The notes beneath the pieces were generated by a model. It had not been told where the DNA came from and made no database searches. It saw nothing but the letters and a program-made list of their open reading frames with translations. The position numbers and the translations under genes were made by a program. Below are positions 23,467-31,229 of a DNA stretch of 38,441 nucleotides, one piece after another (position 1 is the stretch's first letter; every line of letters starts with the position of its first letter). Source of the DNA: an uncultured Blautia sp. (GTDB lineage Bacteria; Bacillota_A; Clostridia; Lachnospirales; Lachnospiraceae); contig CAJLTE010000019.1 in the NCBI GenBank assembly GCA_905209435.1, forward strand, positions 1-38,441. The letters run 5' to 3'.

Positions 23467-24837
23467 TTATCCAAGATATTTCCCGGAACCTTTTTCTGCA
23501 TTCAGCTTACCATTCTTATATACTGTTTGTCCAGACTTGATTACCATCTGAATTTTTCCTTCCAGCTGTTTCCCTTCATAAATGGTATAATCCAGATTAC
23601 TTTTTCTGTTTTCCACATGAATTTCCGTATTTTCTCTTTCTGTGATCAGTACAAGATCTGCATCGCTTCCCGGCTGGATGCATCCCTTCTGCGGAAATCT
23701 GTGATAAAATCTGGCCGCATTTTCCGATGTAAGTTCTACAAATCTCTTCATAGACAGTCCTCTTTTCTTCACACCTTCTGAGAAAAGATACAGCATCCTT
23801 GTCTGAATTCCATCTACACCGCAGGGCACTGTCTCATAGGTTTTTCCATATTTGTCATATTTTGAATACGGGCAATGATCTGTAGAAAAAATATCTATCT
23901 TTCCATTCAGGATTCCTCTCCACAATTGTTCCACATCCTGCTGTTTTCGCAAAGGAGGAGTCATTGTATACAATGCCCCCTGTTTTCCTTCCAGTTTCTC
24001 ATCTGTAAATTCCAGATAATGGGGACAGGTTTCCAGAAGAAATCCTTCCGTATGTTTACCGGCTGTTCTCTGCTCTGACTGCAAGGCAACGGTTGCTCCG
24101 GCAGATGTATGGGCGATGCAAAGATTTACACCTGTATTCTCTGCAATTTTCTGCAATTGTTCTACTGCTTTTCTTTCAGAAATATCCGGTCTGGTAAACG
24201 CCAGCATGGACATATCTGAAGGATTTTTTACCTGTTTCTTCTGCTTCTCTATAATATCTTTTTCTTCTGCATGTACCAGAAAAGTGATTTTGTTTTTATC
24301 CGGAATCTTCCCGTATAGTTCTTTTATCGCATACTCTATTTCCTTCATGGTAAGGTCTGTATTGTCATATACTGTGAACAGTTTGAAATCTGTGATCCCG
24401 TAATCCAGGATTTTCTGTAATTCTTCTAACTGTCTTTCATAGTCCCTGGTGATCACAAAATGAAACGCATAGTCCACTGCCGAAGCTTTAGCTTCCTGCA
24501 TTCTTTTTTCTATGCAATGTGACGGTGATTCACCTTTCTCTGATTCGCAGAAATCAATAACTGTAGTTGTTCCTCCTGCAAGTGCCCCAAGAGAACCCGT
24601 ATAAAAATCGTCTTCTATCAGGATTTCTCCAAATCCTCCCAAATGTACATGCGCGTCAAACCCTCCCGGAACTACCCAGGACTCTTCGGCGTCCGTGACA
24701 TTTTCCTGTGGAAAATCTGACGGCAGTTCTTTCTGTACTGCTTTAATTTTTCCAGTATGATCATCATAAATAACACAGCCCCGGAATATTTCATCCGGGG
24801 TTACGATCTTTGCATTTATAATTGCCTGTTCTGACAT
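23467..24837 (-). CDS. Hydantoinase / dihydropyrimidinase-type amidohydrolase
   Basis: A 456-residue cyclic amidohydrolase that opens hydantoin, dihydropyrimidine or allantoin-like rings. The first metal motif is 'GGFDAHVHLGG'. The lysine expected to be carboxylated lies in 'GITDFKLFTVYD'. Further histidines are in 'FLVHAEE' and 'LCIAHTSAG', and the catalytic aspartate is in 'DIFSTDHCPYSK'. The domain is complete and the length normal. AAGGAAG precedes the ATG at 24837; the in-frame upstream extension is out-of-frame xanthine-dehydrogenase sequence and is not coding. The start overlaps the upstream molybdenum-subunit stop by 22 bases. Hydantoinases accompany xanthine dehydrogenases in anaerobic purine-degradation clusters, which matches the remnants upstream. 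Confidence 0.9.
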   Translation of the reverse strand: MSEQAIINAKIVTPDEIFRGCVIYDDHTGKIKAVQKELPSDFPQENVTDAEESWVVPGGFDAHVHLGGFGEILIEDDFYTGSLGALAGGTTTVIDFCESEKGESPSHCIEKRMQEAKASAVDYAFHFVITRDYERQLEELQKILDYGITDFKLFTVYDNTDLTMKEIEYAIKELYGKIPDKNKITFLVHAEEKDIIEKQKKQVKNPSDMSMLAFTRPDISERKAVEQLQKIAENTGVNLCIAHTSAGATVALQSEQRTAGKHTEGFLLETCPHYLEFTDEKLEGKQGALYTMTPPLRKQQDVEQLWRGILNGKIDIFSTDHCPYSKYDKYGKTYETVPCGVDGIQTRMLYLFSEGVKKRGLSMKRFVELTSENAARFYHRFPQKGCIQPGSDADLVLITERENTEIHVENRKSNLDYTIYEGKQLEGKIQMVIKSGQTVYKNGKLNAEKGSGKYLG

Positions 24838-25961
24838 AAAATATCTTCCTTTCTTATCGGCAGTTTGTGAAAATATATTCCTGTAGCATTGCTTACTGCA
24901 TTGCACACAGCTGCTGCACTTGGAACTGTGGCACATTCTCCCACACTCTTGGCTCCACAGGTATCCGGCATGATTCCAAAAAGGCTGCTTCCGTGAGGAG
25001 CTGCTGCCATCCCCACACCGATCCGGTATCTTCCGTTTTCTTTTGCTGATCTTTTCTGTTCCTGCACAGCTTCTTCCCATTCAAACAGGCGTTTTCCTTC
25101 TTCCACACAGTCTTTGATCCGCAGATTTCCAAGCTTTTCTCCATTCTGATCGCAGGTCTTTGGATCATGCATATTCATCTTTTCAAATGTACAGAAATCC
25201 ATTCCAAGTCTATTGGCAATCTGGTTAAACTGGTTATTTAACGCAAAAAAGAGCTGTGGAGATCCGAACCCTCTCATAGCTCCCGCAATGGAACGATTGG
25301 TGTAAACAGGAATTGCATGATAATGCATATTCGGGATAGAAAATATCTTGAAAAATTTTCCACCCGCCGCCCAGGCAACGCTCATGGTAGCTCCTGTCTG
25401 TGCCCCTGCACTGAGATAAACTTTATAATCGCAGGCTGTAATATGTCCGTCTTTTTTTACTCCTGTCCGGACATAAATCCTTTCTGCATGTCGGGTAGTT
25501 CCTGACTGGATATCCTCTCTTCTGGTATAAACGATCTTCACGGGATGTCCGGTTTTCATAGCAAGGAGCGCGCATACCGGCTCTGTCACCAGGTCAATCT
25601 TTCCGCCAAATCCACCTCCCATTGCAGGACTTAATACCCGTACCTTATTCATTGGCATATGAAAAATCTTTGCCAGATTTTTTCTCTGTCCAAATACATC
25701 CTGAGATGGTGTATAGACAGTAAGTTTTCCGTCCATATCATAATCACATAAAGATACATGTGGTTCCATAGGCGCATGATGAATTGCCGGAACTTCAAAT
25801 ACATCTTCATAAATTTCATCTGCCTGTGCAAATCCTTCTTCCAGATTTCCACAGCTTAAGTCTACTTCTTCCAGGATATTTCCATGTTCATGAATGGGAC
25901 AGGCCTCTTCTTTCGCCGCTTCTTCCGGATCCAGATAAAAAGGCAGTTCTTCATCCTGCTG
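24816..25961 (-). pseudogene. Xanthine-dehydrogenase-type molybdenum subunit, truncated and internally deleted
   Basis: About 381 codons of a protein normally around 750 residues. Recognisable parts are 'EEVDLSCGNLEEGFAQADEIYEDVFEVPAIHHAPMEPH', 'SPAMGGGFGGKID', 'YTRREDIQSGTTRHA' and 'AMRGFGSPQLFFALN'. The first ~120 residues, including the start, are missing; the homology begins at ~25961, fused to permease sequence. A second break lies near 24970: 'GIMPDTCG' jumps directly to 'AKSVGECATVPSAAAV', which in family members lies ~250 residues later, so the central cofactor-binding part is gone although the frame is kept. The molybdenum domain cannot function. The tail overlaps the hydantoinase start. 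Confidence 0.85.
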
Positions 25962-26667
25962 ACAGACCATCCATAATCTTATGCTGTACACCAAGAACTT
26001 CCATGCTTCCTGCAAGTCCTCCAAGGCCACCGGACACAAGCATTGCCACCATAACCATTTTTTTCACCGGCATTCCTGCATATGCTGCAACAGCGATCAG
26101 GATTCCAATGGTAAGCTGTGTCTTTGGAACCAGAAGTGGAAGCTGTGCACTTTCCAGAATGTTTTCGCTCTGTGGATAAGTACCTTTCTCTTCTTTGATC
26201 GGACCATTTACCATGTACTGTACAATATAGATTGCGATGTAGTTCATCATAACGGTTGTGATCATCTCACTGGCCTTAAATCTGTTCTTGAGCCATCCTA
26301 CGATCCCACCCCAGAATGCTCCGCCGATAAATCCTGCTGCCAGACAGACCAGAATGTGAAGTGCCATAGGAAGTTTCAGATAAATACCGGCTATGGCGCT
26401 GAACAGTCCGCCCATATAAAGCTGACCTTCAATTCCAATATTGATCAGCCCGCACTTATAAGCAAATCCATAACTCAGACCTACAAAAATCATGGTTGTC
26501 GTTTTCACAAAAGTTCCTGCTGTCGCATTTTTGCTTCCAAATGCTCCAAGCAGCATAGATTTGTAAACGCTCAGCGGATTCTCTCCTACCAATGCGATCA
26601 CGACTGCCCCAAGCACCAGAGCAAGCACAATCGACAATACAGGTTTCAAAATTTTCTTGATGTTCAT
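25951..26667 (-). pseudogene. BMP-type nucleoside ABC permease, internally deleted and truncated
   Basis: The 238 codons begin normally: GAGGAGG before ATG 26667, then MNIKKILKPVLSIVLALVLGA, 'GFAYKCGLINIGIEGQLYMGG' and 'FKASEMITTVMMNYIAIYIVQYM', all typical of guanosine/nucleoside permeases (NupB/YufP type). At ~26090, 'LLIAVAAY' passes straight into 'AGMPVKKMVMVAMLVSGGLGGLAG', where relatives have about 35-40 further residues, so a segment seems lost in frame. After 'HKIMDGLSAG' the gene ends in a TGA (25953-25951) created at the junction with the xanthine-dehydrogenase fragment. Relatives continue for ~100 residues and are followed by a second permease. A junction within CAGCAGGAT fits deletion at short homology. 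Confidence 0.8.
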
Positions 26668-26720
26668 TGTTCTTCCTCCTCGATATCTTTGCTTTTCTTC
26701 AGATTCCCGGCAAACTCTGT
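26664..26720 (-). pseudogene. Possible 3' remnant of an ABC ATPase gene
   Basis: Upstream of the permease, one frame reads ...TEFAGNLKKSKDIEEEEQ and stops with a TGA that overlaps the permease ATG. An acidic tail ending at a translationally coupled permease start is what the ATPase gene of a BMP-type transporter would leave. It abuts the leader terminator at 26726 with no room for the binding-protein gene or the rest of the ATPase, so both seem deleted. No ATPase motif is left, hence low certainty. Confidence 0.35.
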
Positions 26721-26725
26721 GCAAA

Positions 26726-26773
26726 AAAAGAAGGGCGTTTTGATATTCATTTCTATCAAAACGCCCTTCTTTT
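26726..26773 (-). terminator. Perfect 20-bp terminator hairpin in the leader
   Basis: The arms 26726-26745 and 26754-26773 are perfectly complementary, with an 8-nt loop. On the minus strand seven T follow. It stands between the promoter at 26940-26968 and all downstream genes of the operon, as in a riboswitch-controlled or attenuated leader. Confidence 0.9.
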
Positions 26774-26781
26774 AATCAAAA

Positions 26782-26866
26782 ATTGTACAAAAAAAGCACA
26801 TGCCATATTCTATGTGAATTCTGACACACCGGTGTCACTCCCTTCACGCAGGACAGGATGTACAAT
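26782..26866 (-). ncRNA. Candidate structured leader RNA of unknown class
   Basis: TGTACAAT/ATTGTACA (26859-26866 with 26782-26789) form an 8-bp closing stem. Inside it, GTGAA/TTCAC (26843-26847 with 26814-26818) and TGACAC/GTGTCA (26832-26837 with 26822-26827) form a two-part arm separated by a GGGAG/GAA internal loop and capped by four bases. On the minus strand it lies ~75 bases after the predicted start site and ends 9 bases before the terminator. The organisation is that of a metabolite riboswitch. I do not recognise the class: the guanine aptamer and ykkC motifs are absent. Confidence 0.55.
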
Positions 26867-26939
26867 CAATTTATTCCAATTTATAAATTAATCACGGAGA
26901 CCTTAAATATTTGCCGTATTCAATTTTTTTATTGATGAT

Positions 26940-26968
26940 AAATTATCACAAGTGTTTTTTATTGTCAA
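26940..26968 (-). promoter_or_regulatory. Promoter of the purine-type operon leader
   Basis: Read on the minus strand: TTGACA (26968-26963), 17 bp, TAATTT (26945-26940). The -35 is perfect and the -10 is moderate. The region from here to 27061 is very AT-rich, with no gene. Confidence 0.6.
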
Positions 26969-27061
26969 GCACTTTTTTATAATTTTATCATTATTTTGTT
27001 ATTTCTTATAAACATCTTATATTCTTTAATAATATACTTTTTTACTTATTATTTACTGATT

Positions 27062-27718
27062 TTACTCTTCACTCTCATCTTCAGAATGTTCTGTATCTAT
27101 GCCAAAACGGATAGTTACATACTGCTTGATCAGCTCTACACAACGCTCCCATCCAATTCTGTCACTGTTTAATGTAAAGTCATAATTGATTGGATTTCTC
27201 CAGTCCCCACCTGCATAGCATTTATAATATTCATACCTGTATTTATCTGTTTTTTTGATCAGTTCTTCTGCTCGTTTCGGAGTTACATTCAGTCTTTTAC
27301 AAATTCTGTCCACACAGGCATGACGTGGTGCTTCAATGTAAACACTGATCACATTATTGAAATTTCTCAGGACATGATCCGCACATTTTCCAACAATTAT
27401 GCAGGATTGTGTCATGGCAAGATCACGGATAATTTCTGCCTGAATCTGAAACAGATGAAGATCTGATACAAACTCTGATTCCATCGGAACTGCATTTTTC
27501 AGTATCGGAACTTTCTCCAGCCAATTGGAAACGTAAGTTCCTCTCAGCTTCTCATCTACCTGCATAAATTCATCCTTATCAATTCCACTATAGTCCGATG
27601 CCATCTCCAGAATCTGATTCTCATAACATGGAATCCCCAGTTCTTTCGAGAGCATTTTCCCAATTTCTTTACCACCACTGCCGAATCCGCGCGCAATCGT
27701 GATCACGTAATTCTCCAT
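27062..27718 (-). CDS. Cytidylate kinase-like family protein
   Basis: A 218-residue P-loop protein. The nucleotide-binding loop is 'ITIARGFGSGGKEIGKMLSKELGIPCYE', which matches the cytidylate-kinase-like family frequent in clostridia. Further blocks are 'CIIVGKCADHVLRN', 'VYIEAPRHACVDRICKRLNVTPKRAEELIKKTDKYRYEYYKCY' and 'YDFTLNSDRIG'. The lid and substrate region differ from true CMP kinase, so the substrate is uncertain. I chose ATG 27718, preceded by GAAAGG; the upstream in-frame codons lie in the leader. Its promoter (27797-27824) is followed immediately by a terminator-like hairpin, so expression may be attenuated. It has an acidic C-terminal tail. Confidence 0.85.
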   Translation of the reverse strand: MENYVITIARGFGSGGKEIGKMLSKELGIPCYENQILEMASDYSGIDKDEFMQVDEKLRGTYVSNWLEKVPILKNAVPMESEFVSDLHLFQIQAEIIRDLAMTQSCIIVGKCADHVLRNFNNVISVYIEAPRHACVDRICKRLNVTPKRAEELIKKTDKYRYEYYKCYAGGDWRNPINYDFTLNSDRIGWERCVELIKQYVTIRFGIDTEHSEDESEE

Positions 27719-27748
27719 AGACCTTTCTCCCTTCCTGAAAATGGAAAC

Positions 27749-27780
27749 AAAAAAGAGCCATTGCATAACTGCAATGACTC
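27749..27780 (-). terminator. Leader terminator (attenuator) before the cytidylate-kinase-like gene
   Basis: CATTGCA (27759-27765) pairs with TGCAATG (27770-27776), closed by GAG/CTC, and six T follow on the minus strand. It begins about ten bases after the predicted start of transcription and ends 31 bases before the ATG, leaving no room for another promoter. It may also end transcripts from the hexosaminidase gene. Confidence 0.7.
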
Positions 27781-27796
27781 CGTTGTCGTTGAATGT

Positions 27797-27824
27797 ATTA
27801 TAACATCATTTTTTGTTTTTTCAA
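27797..27824 (-). promoter_or_regulatory. Promoter of the cytidylate-kinase-like gene
   Basis: On the minus strand: TTGAAA (27824-27819), 16 bp, TATAAT (27802-27797) with TG one base upstream. Predicted start near 27790. Confidence 0.75.
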
Positions 27825-27923
27825 TACCCTTTTTTCTTAAAATATCAGGTGAAATTTTTCCTTCTGTCACTTGTGATACCACTCTTTGTTCTCCCACGCT
27901 GCAAACATAATCCGCTGTTTTTC

Positions 27924-29837
27924 TCAAATTGTATCCGTAAAATCTGCCCCACTGACCGCTCTCTGCCAGTGATTTTCAATAGCAGGTTCCCCTTCTGCAA
28001 AATACGGAAACCTCTTTGTTTCCAGTTCTTCCAATCTGGAAATCTTACCTTCCACATATTTGTGAAGTCTGCGTTTTGTGCTGTCCAGACGGGTGATCAC
28101 ACCGCCCATTCTCAGGTCAATCAGTTCATATCCGAACGGTTTTGCATCTGCCATCCACAGGTCTTCTCTGAGTTCTTTTAATTTCCACAGTTCCTCTGTG
28201 AGACGTGGAATGATTTTCTCATAAAGCTGTCTCTGTGTGGATAAATCCTGTGTATCGTATGCTGTTTTTATCTTCAAACCAAGGTCTGCTTTCTGCACGA
28301 GAACCTCTGCCAGACAATGATAATATTCAAAAAATCTTGCATGATTTTTACATATTTCTACACTGTTTTTCAGTTCTTCTTCCAGCTTTTTATAATATGC
28401 TGAAGCTTCTGCATCCTTCAGATGATAATCAAAAATTCCCAGTAATGCATCCTGATACAGTAAATATTTGGATGGATTTTCGGACTTCATATTCGCCTGA
28501 TCTCCCAGAAACAGCCGGTCAAATTTGTCGAGTTTCAGAAACTCGTTCAGGCTGCTTCCCACAGCGTCCTGAAACTCTTCTTCCACCGCTGCTTCGTCAA
28601 ATTCTTTGTGGAATCCCAGATGTGCAAATAATGCTGCTCCCGGCAGAATTGCATCCACAGGTGTCTCCGCACCGTTATCCAGCCATGCTGTACAGAACAC
28701 CTCCTGAACCTCAAATTTCTTACAGGTGGCAAGTGCTGCCTTCGTACAGGCAAAGCTTCTGGAATAATTCGGTGCAATTCCGTTCCAGATCCAGCATCCT
28801 CCCGCAAATATAATCTTGTCCGAAAGCTGTTTATGTACGTTCAGCATTTTTTCATAAACCTTTGCATCCGCATTATAATAATCCCAATATACCAGACCAA
28901 GTCCCGAATCCGGTTTCTTCCATTCACTGCAGTCTGCATCTTCCGGTACTTCGTAATAACTTTTTCCGGTATTGGAAGTGATATACATATCACTCCAGAT
29001 CATAGGCTCCAAACCCAGTTTCCTGCAGATTTTCAGAACCCTTGTGCAATGTTCTTTAATCAGCTCAGAACTGTTTTTATAACCATTTTCCTTCAGATAA
29101 TTTCCCAGTCCAAGTTGCACCGCTTCATCCATTCCCAGATGGATTTTTCTTGTATGGAAGCTATCTTTTACTGCTGTCAGAAGCTCCTCAATGAATACAT
29201 ATGTCCCTTCTTTTCCTACCTGCAGAATGTCCGGTGTATCTACGATTTTTTCTGCTGCCGGCCACTTCAGCGCATTATGAAGATGTGCAAGTGTCTGAAT
29301 ACATGGAATCAGTTCTATTCCAAATATCTGCGCATATTCATCAATTTCTCTGATTTCTTCCCTGCTGTATCTTCCTCTGTAAATACCAAAATACGGAAGT
29401 TCCGGCACCTCATAAGTATCCTCTGTGTAAAGCAACAGCCTGTTCAGCCCAAGCTTTGCCAGAATGTGGATCATCTCTTTTACTTTTTCTACAGTAAACA
29501 CCGCATTTCGGGAACAGTCCAACATTAGTCCATTTCCTGTGAAATATGCAGTTTCATTCTTCTCAGATTTGCCTTCTGTATCTTTCAAATGCTTCTGAAC
29601 CCAATTCAATGCTCTGAAAAAATGCGCCGGTTCATGGCAGCAAATTTCCACACCTTTGTTCTCGCATTTTACTTTCAGTTCCATTCCTTCATGGAATCTC
29701 ACATTTATCTTAATCTCAGAAAAAATATCCCCTTTTTCCTGGCTTTCAGCATTCCATTCTTCCTGCAGAATTTTCGTTCCCTTCTCAATTCTGATGATAT
29801 CCTCTTCTGCACCCTGCAGTATAAAATTCACACCCAT
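27924..29837 (-). CDS. Beta-N-acetylhexosaminidase (GH20 type)
   Basis: A 637-residue glycosidase. The N-terminal ~100 residues form a non-catalytic beta domain. The catalytic barrel contains 'GLMLDCSRNAVFTVEKVKEMIHILAKLGLNRLLLYTEDTYE' and the catalytic pair D237-E238 in 'RKIHLGMDEAVQLGLG', the GH20 Asp-Glu position. There is no signal peptide, so it acts inside the cell, probably on imported short amino-sugar oligosaccharides. AAGGAG precedes ATG 29837 by ~8 bases; the longer frame to 29969 overlaps the promoter and is rejected. It is divergent from the ROK kinase, and with nagA, nagB and nanE downstream it likely feeds the amino-sugar pathway. The exact linkage cut is unknown. Confidence 0.83.
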   Translation of the reverse strand: MGVNFILQGAEEDIIRIEKGTKILQEEWNAESQEKGDIFSEIKINVRFHEGMELKVKCENKGVEICCHEPAHFFRALNWVQKHLKDTEGKSEKNETAYFTGNGLMLDCSRNAVFTVEKVKEMIHILAKLGLNRLLLYTEDTYEVPELPYFGIYRGRYSREEIREIDEYAQIFGIELIPCIQTLAHLHNALKWPAAEKIVDTPDILQVGKEGTYVFIEELLTAVKDSFHTRKIHLGMDEAVQLGLGNYLKENGYKNSSELIKEHCTRVLKICRKLGLEPMIWSDMYITSNTGKSYYEVPEDADCSEWKKPDSGLGLVYWDYYNADAKVYEKMLNVHKQLSDKIIFAGGCWIWNGIAPNYSRSFACTKAALATCKKFEVQEVFCTAWLDNGAETPVDAILPGAALFAHLGFHKEFDEAAVEEEFQDAVGSSLNEFLKLDKFDRLFLGDQANMKSENPSKYLLYQDALLGIFDYHLKDAEASAYYKKLEEELKNSVEICKNHARFFEYYHCLAEVLVQKADLGLKIKTAYDTQDLSTQRQLYEKIIPRLTEELWKLKELREDLWMADAKPFGYELIDLRMGGVITRLDSTKRRLHKYVEGKISRLEELETKRFPYFAEGEPAIENHWQRAVSGADFTDTI

Positions 29838-29892
29838 TTTCTTCTCCTTTTTTCCGTAATTTTTTATGTTTTGAAATAATACTTTTGTTTTT

Positions 29893-29921
29893 ATTATATA
29901 CCCCCGGTATCTACATTCCAA
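29893..29921 (-). promoter_or_regulatory. Promoter of the hexosaminidase gene
   Basis: On the minus strand: TTGGAA (29921-29916), 17 bp, TATAAT (29898-29893). Start near 29886, giving a ~50-base leader. Bases 29922-30090 between the divergent genes hold no gene that I can support. Confidence 0.75.
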
Positions 29922-30091
29922 TATCCCAGATTGGCTATTCTTTGCAAAAACTTGGCATATACATGGCAAAATATCTCGCTTAATAATAGATTGTGAATAG
30001 TAACAGAGATACTCTCTACAGCAACATAAATTTGCATCTGATTATCTATCAGGAGTTTTATTTGTTGTAAATTTTAATTATTATTGCGTTG

Positions 30092-30142
30092 TGAAATTTT
30101 TTTTCATTTTATAATGATTTTACCATTCTCGTGTGCTATACT
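30092..30142 (+). promoter_or_regulatory. Operator-like inverted repeat and promoter of the ROK kinase
   Basis: TGAAA (30092-30096), five T, TTTCA (30102-30106) form an inverted repeat like those near the two rpiR genes. An extended -10, TGCTATACT (30134-30142), follows 28 bases later. No good -35 is seen. The ATG is at 30205. Confidence 0.5.
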
Positions 30143-30204
30143 GACTTTAATAACAAATATTTAACTATATCACAGGCTTAACATTAAAAGGAAAGGAGCC
30201 ACTT

Positions 30205-31110
30205 ATGAAAATTTTAGTCTTTGACATTGGTGGAACCGCAATTAAATACGGAATCTGCCAGGACGGACAGCTCGAAGAAACCAAAGAATGCCCAACCGAA
30301 GCCTTCAAAGGCGGTCCACACATTCTGAATACTATCTGTTGCCTTGCAGATCAATATCTTCCTTTTGATGCCATCGGCATCAGCACTGCTGGTCAGGTCA
30401 ATCCAGAAGAAGGTTCTATCATTTACGCCAACAGCAACATCCCTGATTACGCAGGCACACAATTTCGAAAAATCCTTCAGAAACGCTTCCATGTTCCTGT
30501 CGCAGTAGAAAACGATGTCAACAGCGCCGCCCTTGGAGAAGCCGTCTTTGGTGCCGGAAAAGGCAGGAAATCTTTTCTTTGCCTCACTTACGGAACCGGT
30601 GTCGGCGGCGCTATTATAGAAAGCGGACAGGTTTACCATGGTTCTTCTTTCTCTGCCGGAGAATTTGGAGCAGTTATCACACATGCAGAAGAAAAGCTTT
30701 CCGGTACAGATCCTTTTGACGGATGTTATGAGCGCTATGCTTCTGCTACTGCATTAGTAAAAATGGTTTCCGAGATTGATCCTTCCCTTACCAATGGACG
30801 GCAGATTTTTGCAAATCTTGAGCGTCCGGAGATCAAAGCAGTTGTGAATAAATGGATTGATGAGATCGTTCTTGGACTTACTACCCTGATCCACATCTTT
30901 AACCCTTCCTGCATTGTTCTTGGCGGCGGTATTATGGTTCAGCCATATATTCTGGAACAGATTAATACACGCATTCCCCAAATGGTTATGGCCAGTTTTT
31001 CTCACGTACAGATTTCCAGTGCGAAGCTTGGAAATTCCGCCGGCCTTTTGGGTGCTTATTATCTCGCGGCTCAGAAGTTTGAAATGTCTGATCTTTCAGA
31101 TAAAAAATAA
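30205..31110 (+). CDS. ROK family sugar kinase (likely N-acetylmannosamine or glucose kinase)
   Basis: A 301-residue ROK protein. The ATP loop is 'LVFDIGGTAIKYG', the sugar-contact block 'VAVENDVNSAALGEAVFGAGKG', then 'YGTGVGGAIIESGQVYHGSSFSAGEFG' and 'VLGGGIMVQ'. The usual zinc motif CxCGxxGCxE is reduced to 'DPFDGCYERYAS', keeping only the final G-C-x-E. Zinc-less ROK kinases include some amino-sugar kinases. No N-terminal helix-turn-helix is present, so it is a kinase rather than a repressor. Neighbouring nanE, nagA and nagB favour N-acetylmannosamine as substrate; glucose or N-acetylglucosamine remain possible. AAAGGAG precedes the ATG. It converges on yhcH with a terminator between them. 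Confidence 0.85.
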   Translation: MKILVFDIGGTAIKYGICQDGQLEETKECPTEAFKGGPHILNTICCLADQYLPFDAIGISTAGQVNPEEGSIIYANSNIPDYAGTQFRKILQKRFHVPVAVENDVNSAALGEAVFGAGKGRKSFLCLTYGTGVGGAIIESGQVYHGSSFSAGEFGAVITHAEEKLSGTDPFDGCYERYASATALVKMVSEIDPSLTNGRQIFANLERPEIKAVVNKWIDEIVLGLTTLIHIFNPSCIVLGGGIMVQPYILEQINTRIPQMVMASFSHVQISSAKLGNSAGLLGAYYLAAQKFEMSDLSDKK

Positions 31111-31151
31111 TTTCCGTCATTCTACTTAATGCTATTCACACTTATATATAA

Positions 31152-31196
31152 GAAACCGGATTCTGTGAAACCTTACGGCTTCAGAATCCGGTTTTC
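31152..31196. terminator. Bidirectional terminator
   Basis: GAAACCGGATTCTG (31152-31165) pairs with the arm at 31182-31196 (CAGAATCCGGTTTTC). It lies between the convergent ROK kinase and yhcH genes. Confidence 0.88.
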
Positions 31197-31229
31197 TTTC
31201 TACCAGTTTTATGCAGAATTTATTGTCTG

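Noticed and set aside
22847..23551. 234-codon plus-strand frame
   Set aside because: It is antisense to the M19 dipeptidase and hydantoinase end; no motif or ribosome binding site.
24838..25080. N-terminal extension of the hydantoinase
   Set aside because: The extra 81 codons are out-of-frame xanthine-dehydrogenase sequence; AAGGAAG marks ATG 24837 as the start.
25981..26775. 264-codon plus-strand frame
   Set aside because: It is antisense to the permease remnant and its composition (rich in C, H, S, Q) is that of a shadow frame.
26782..26968. Guanine, ykkC or cobalamin riboswitch in the purine-type leader
   Set aside because: None of the diagnostic conserved words of these classes could be found, although the overall layout fits a riboswitch.
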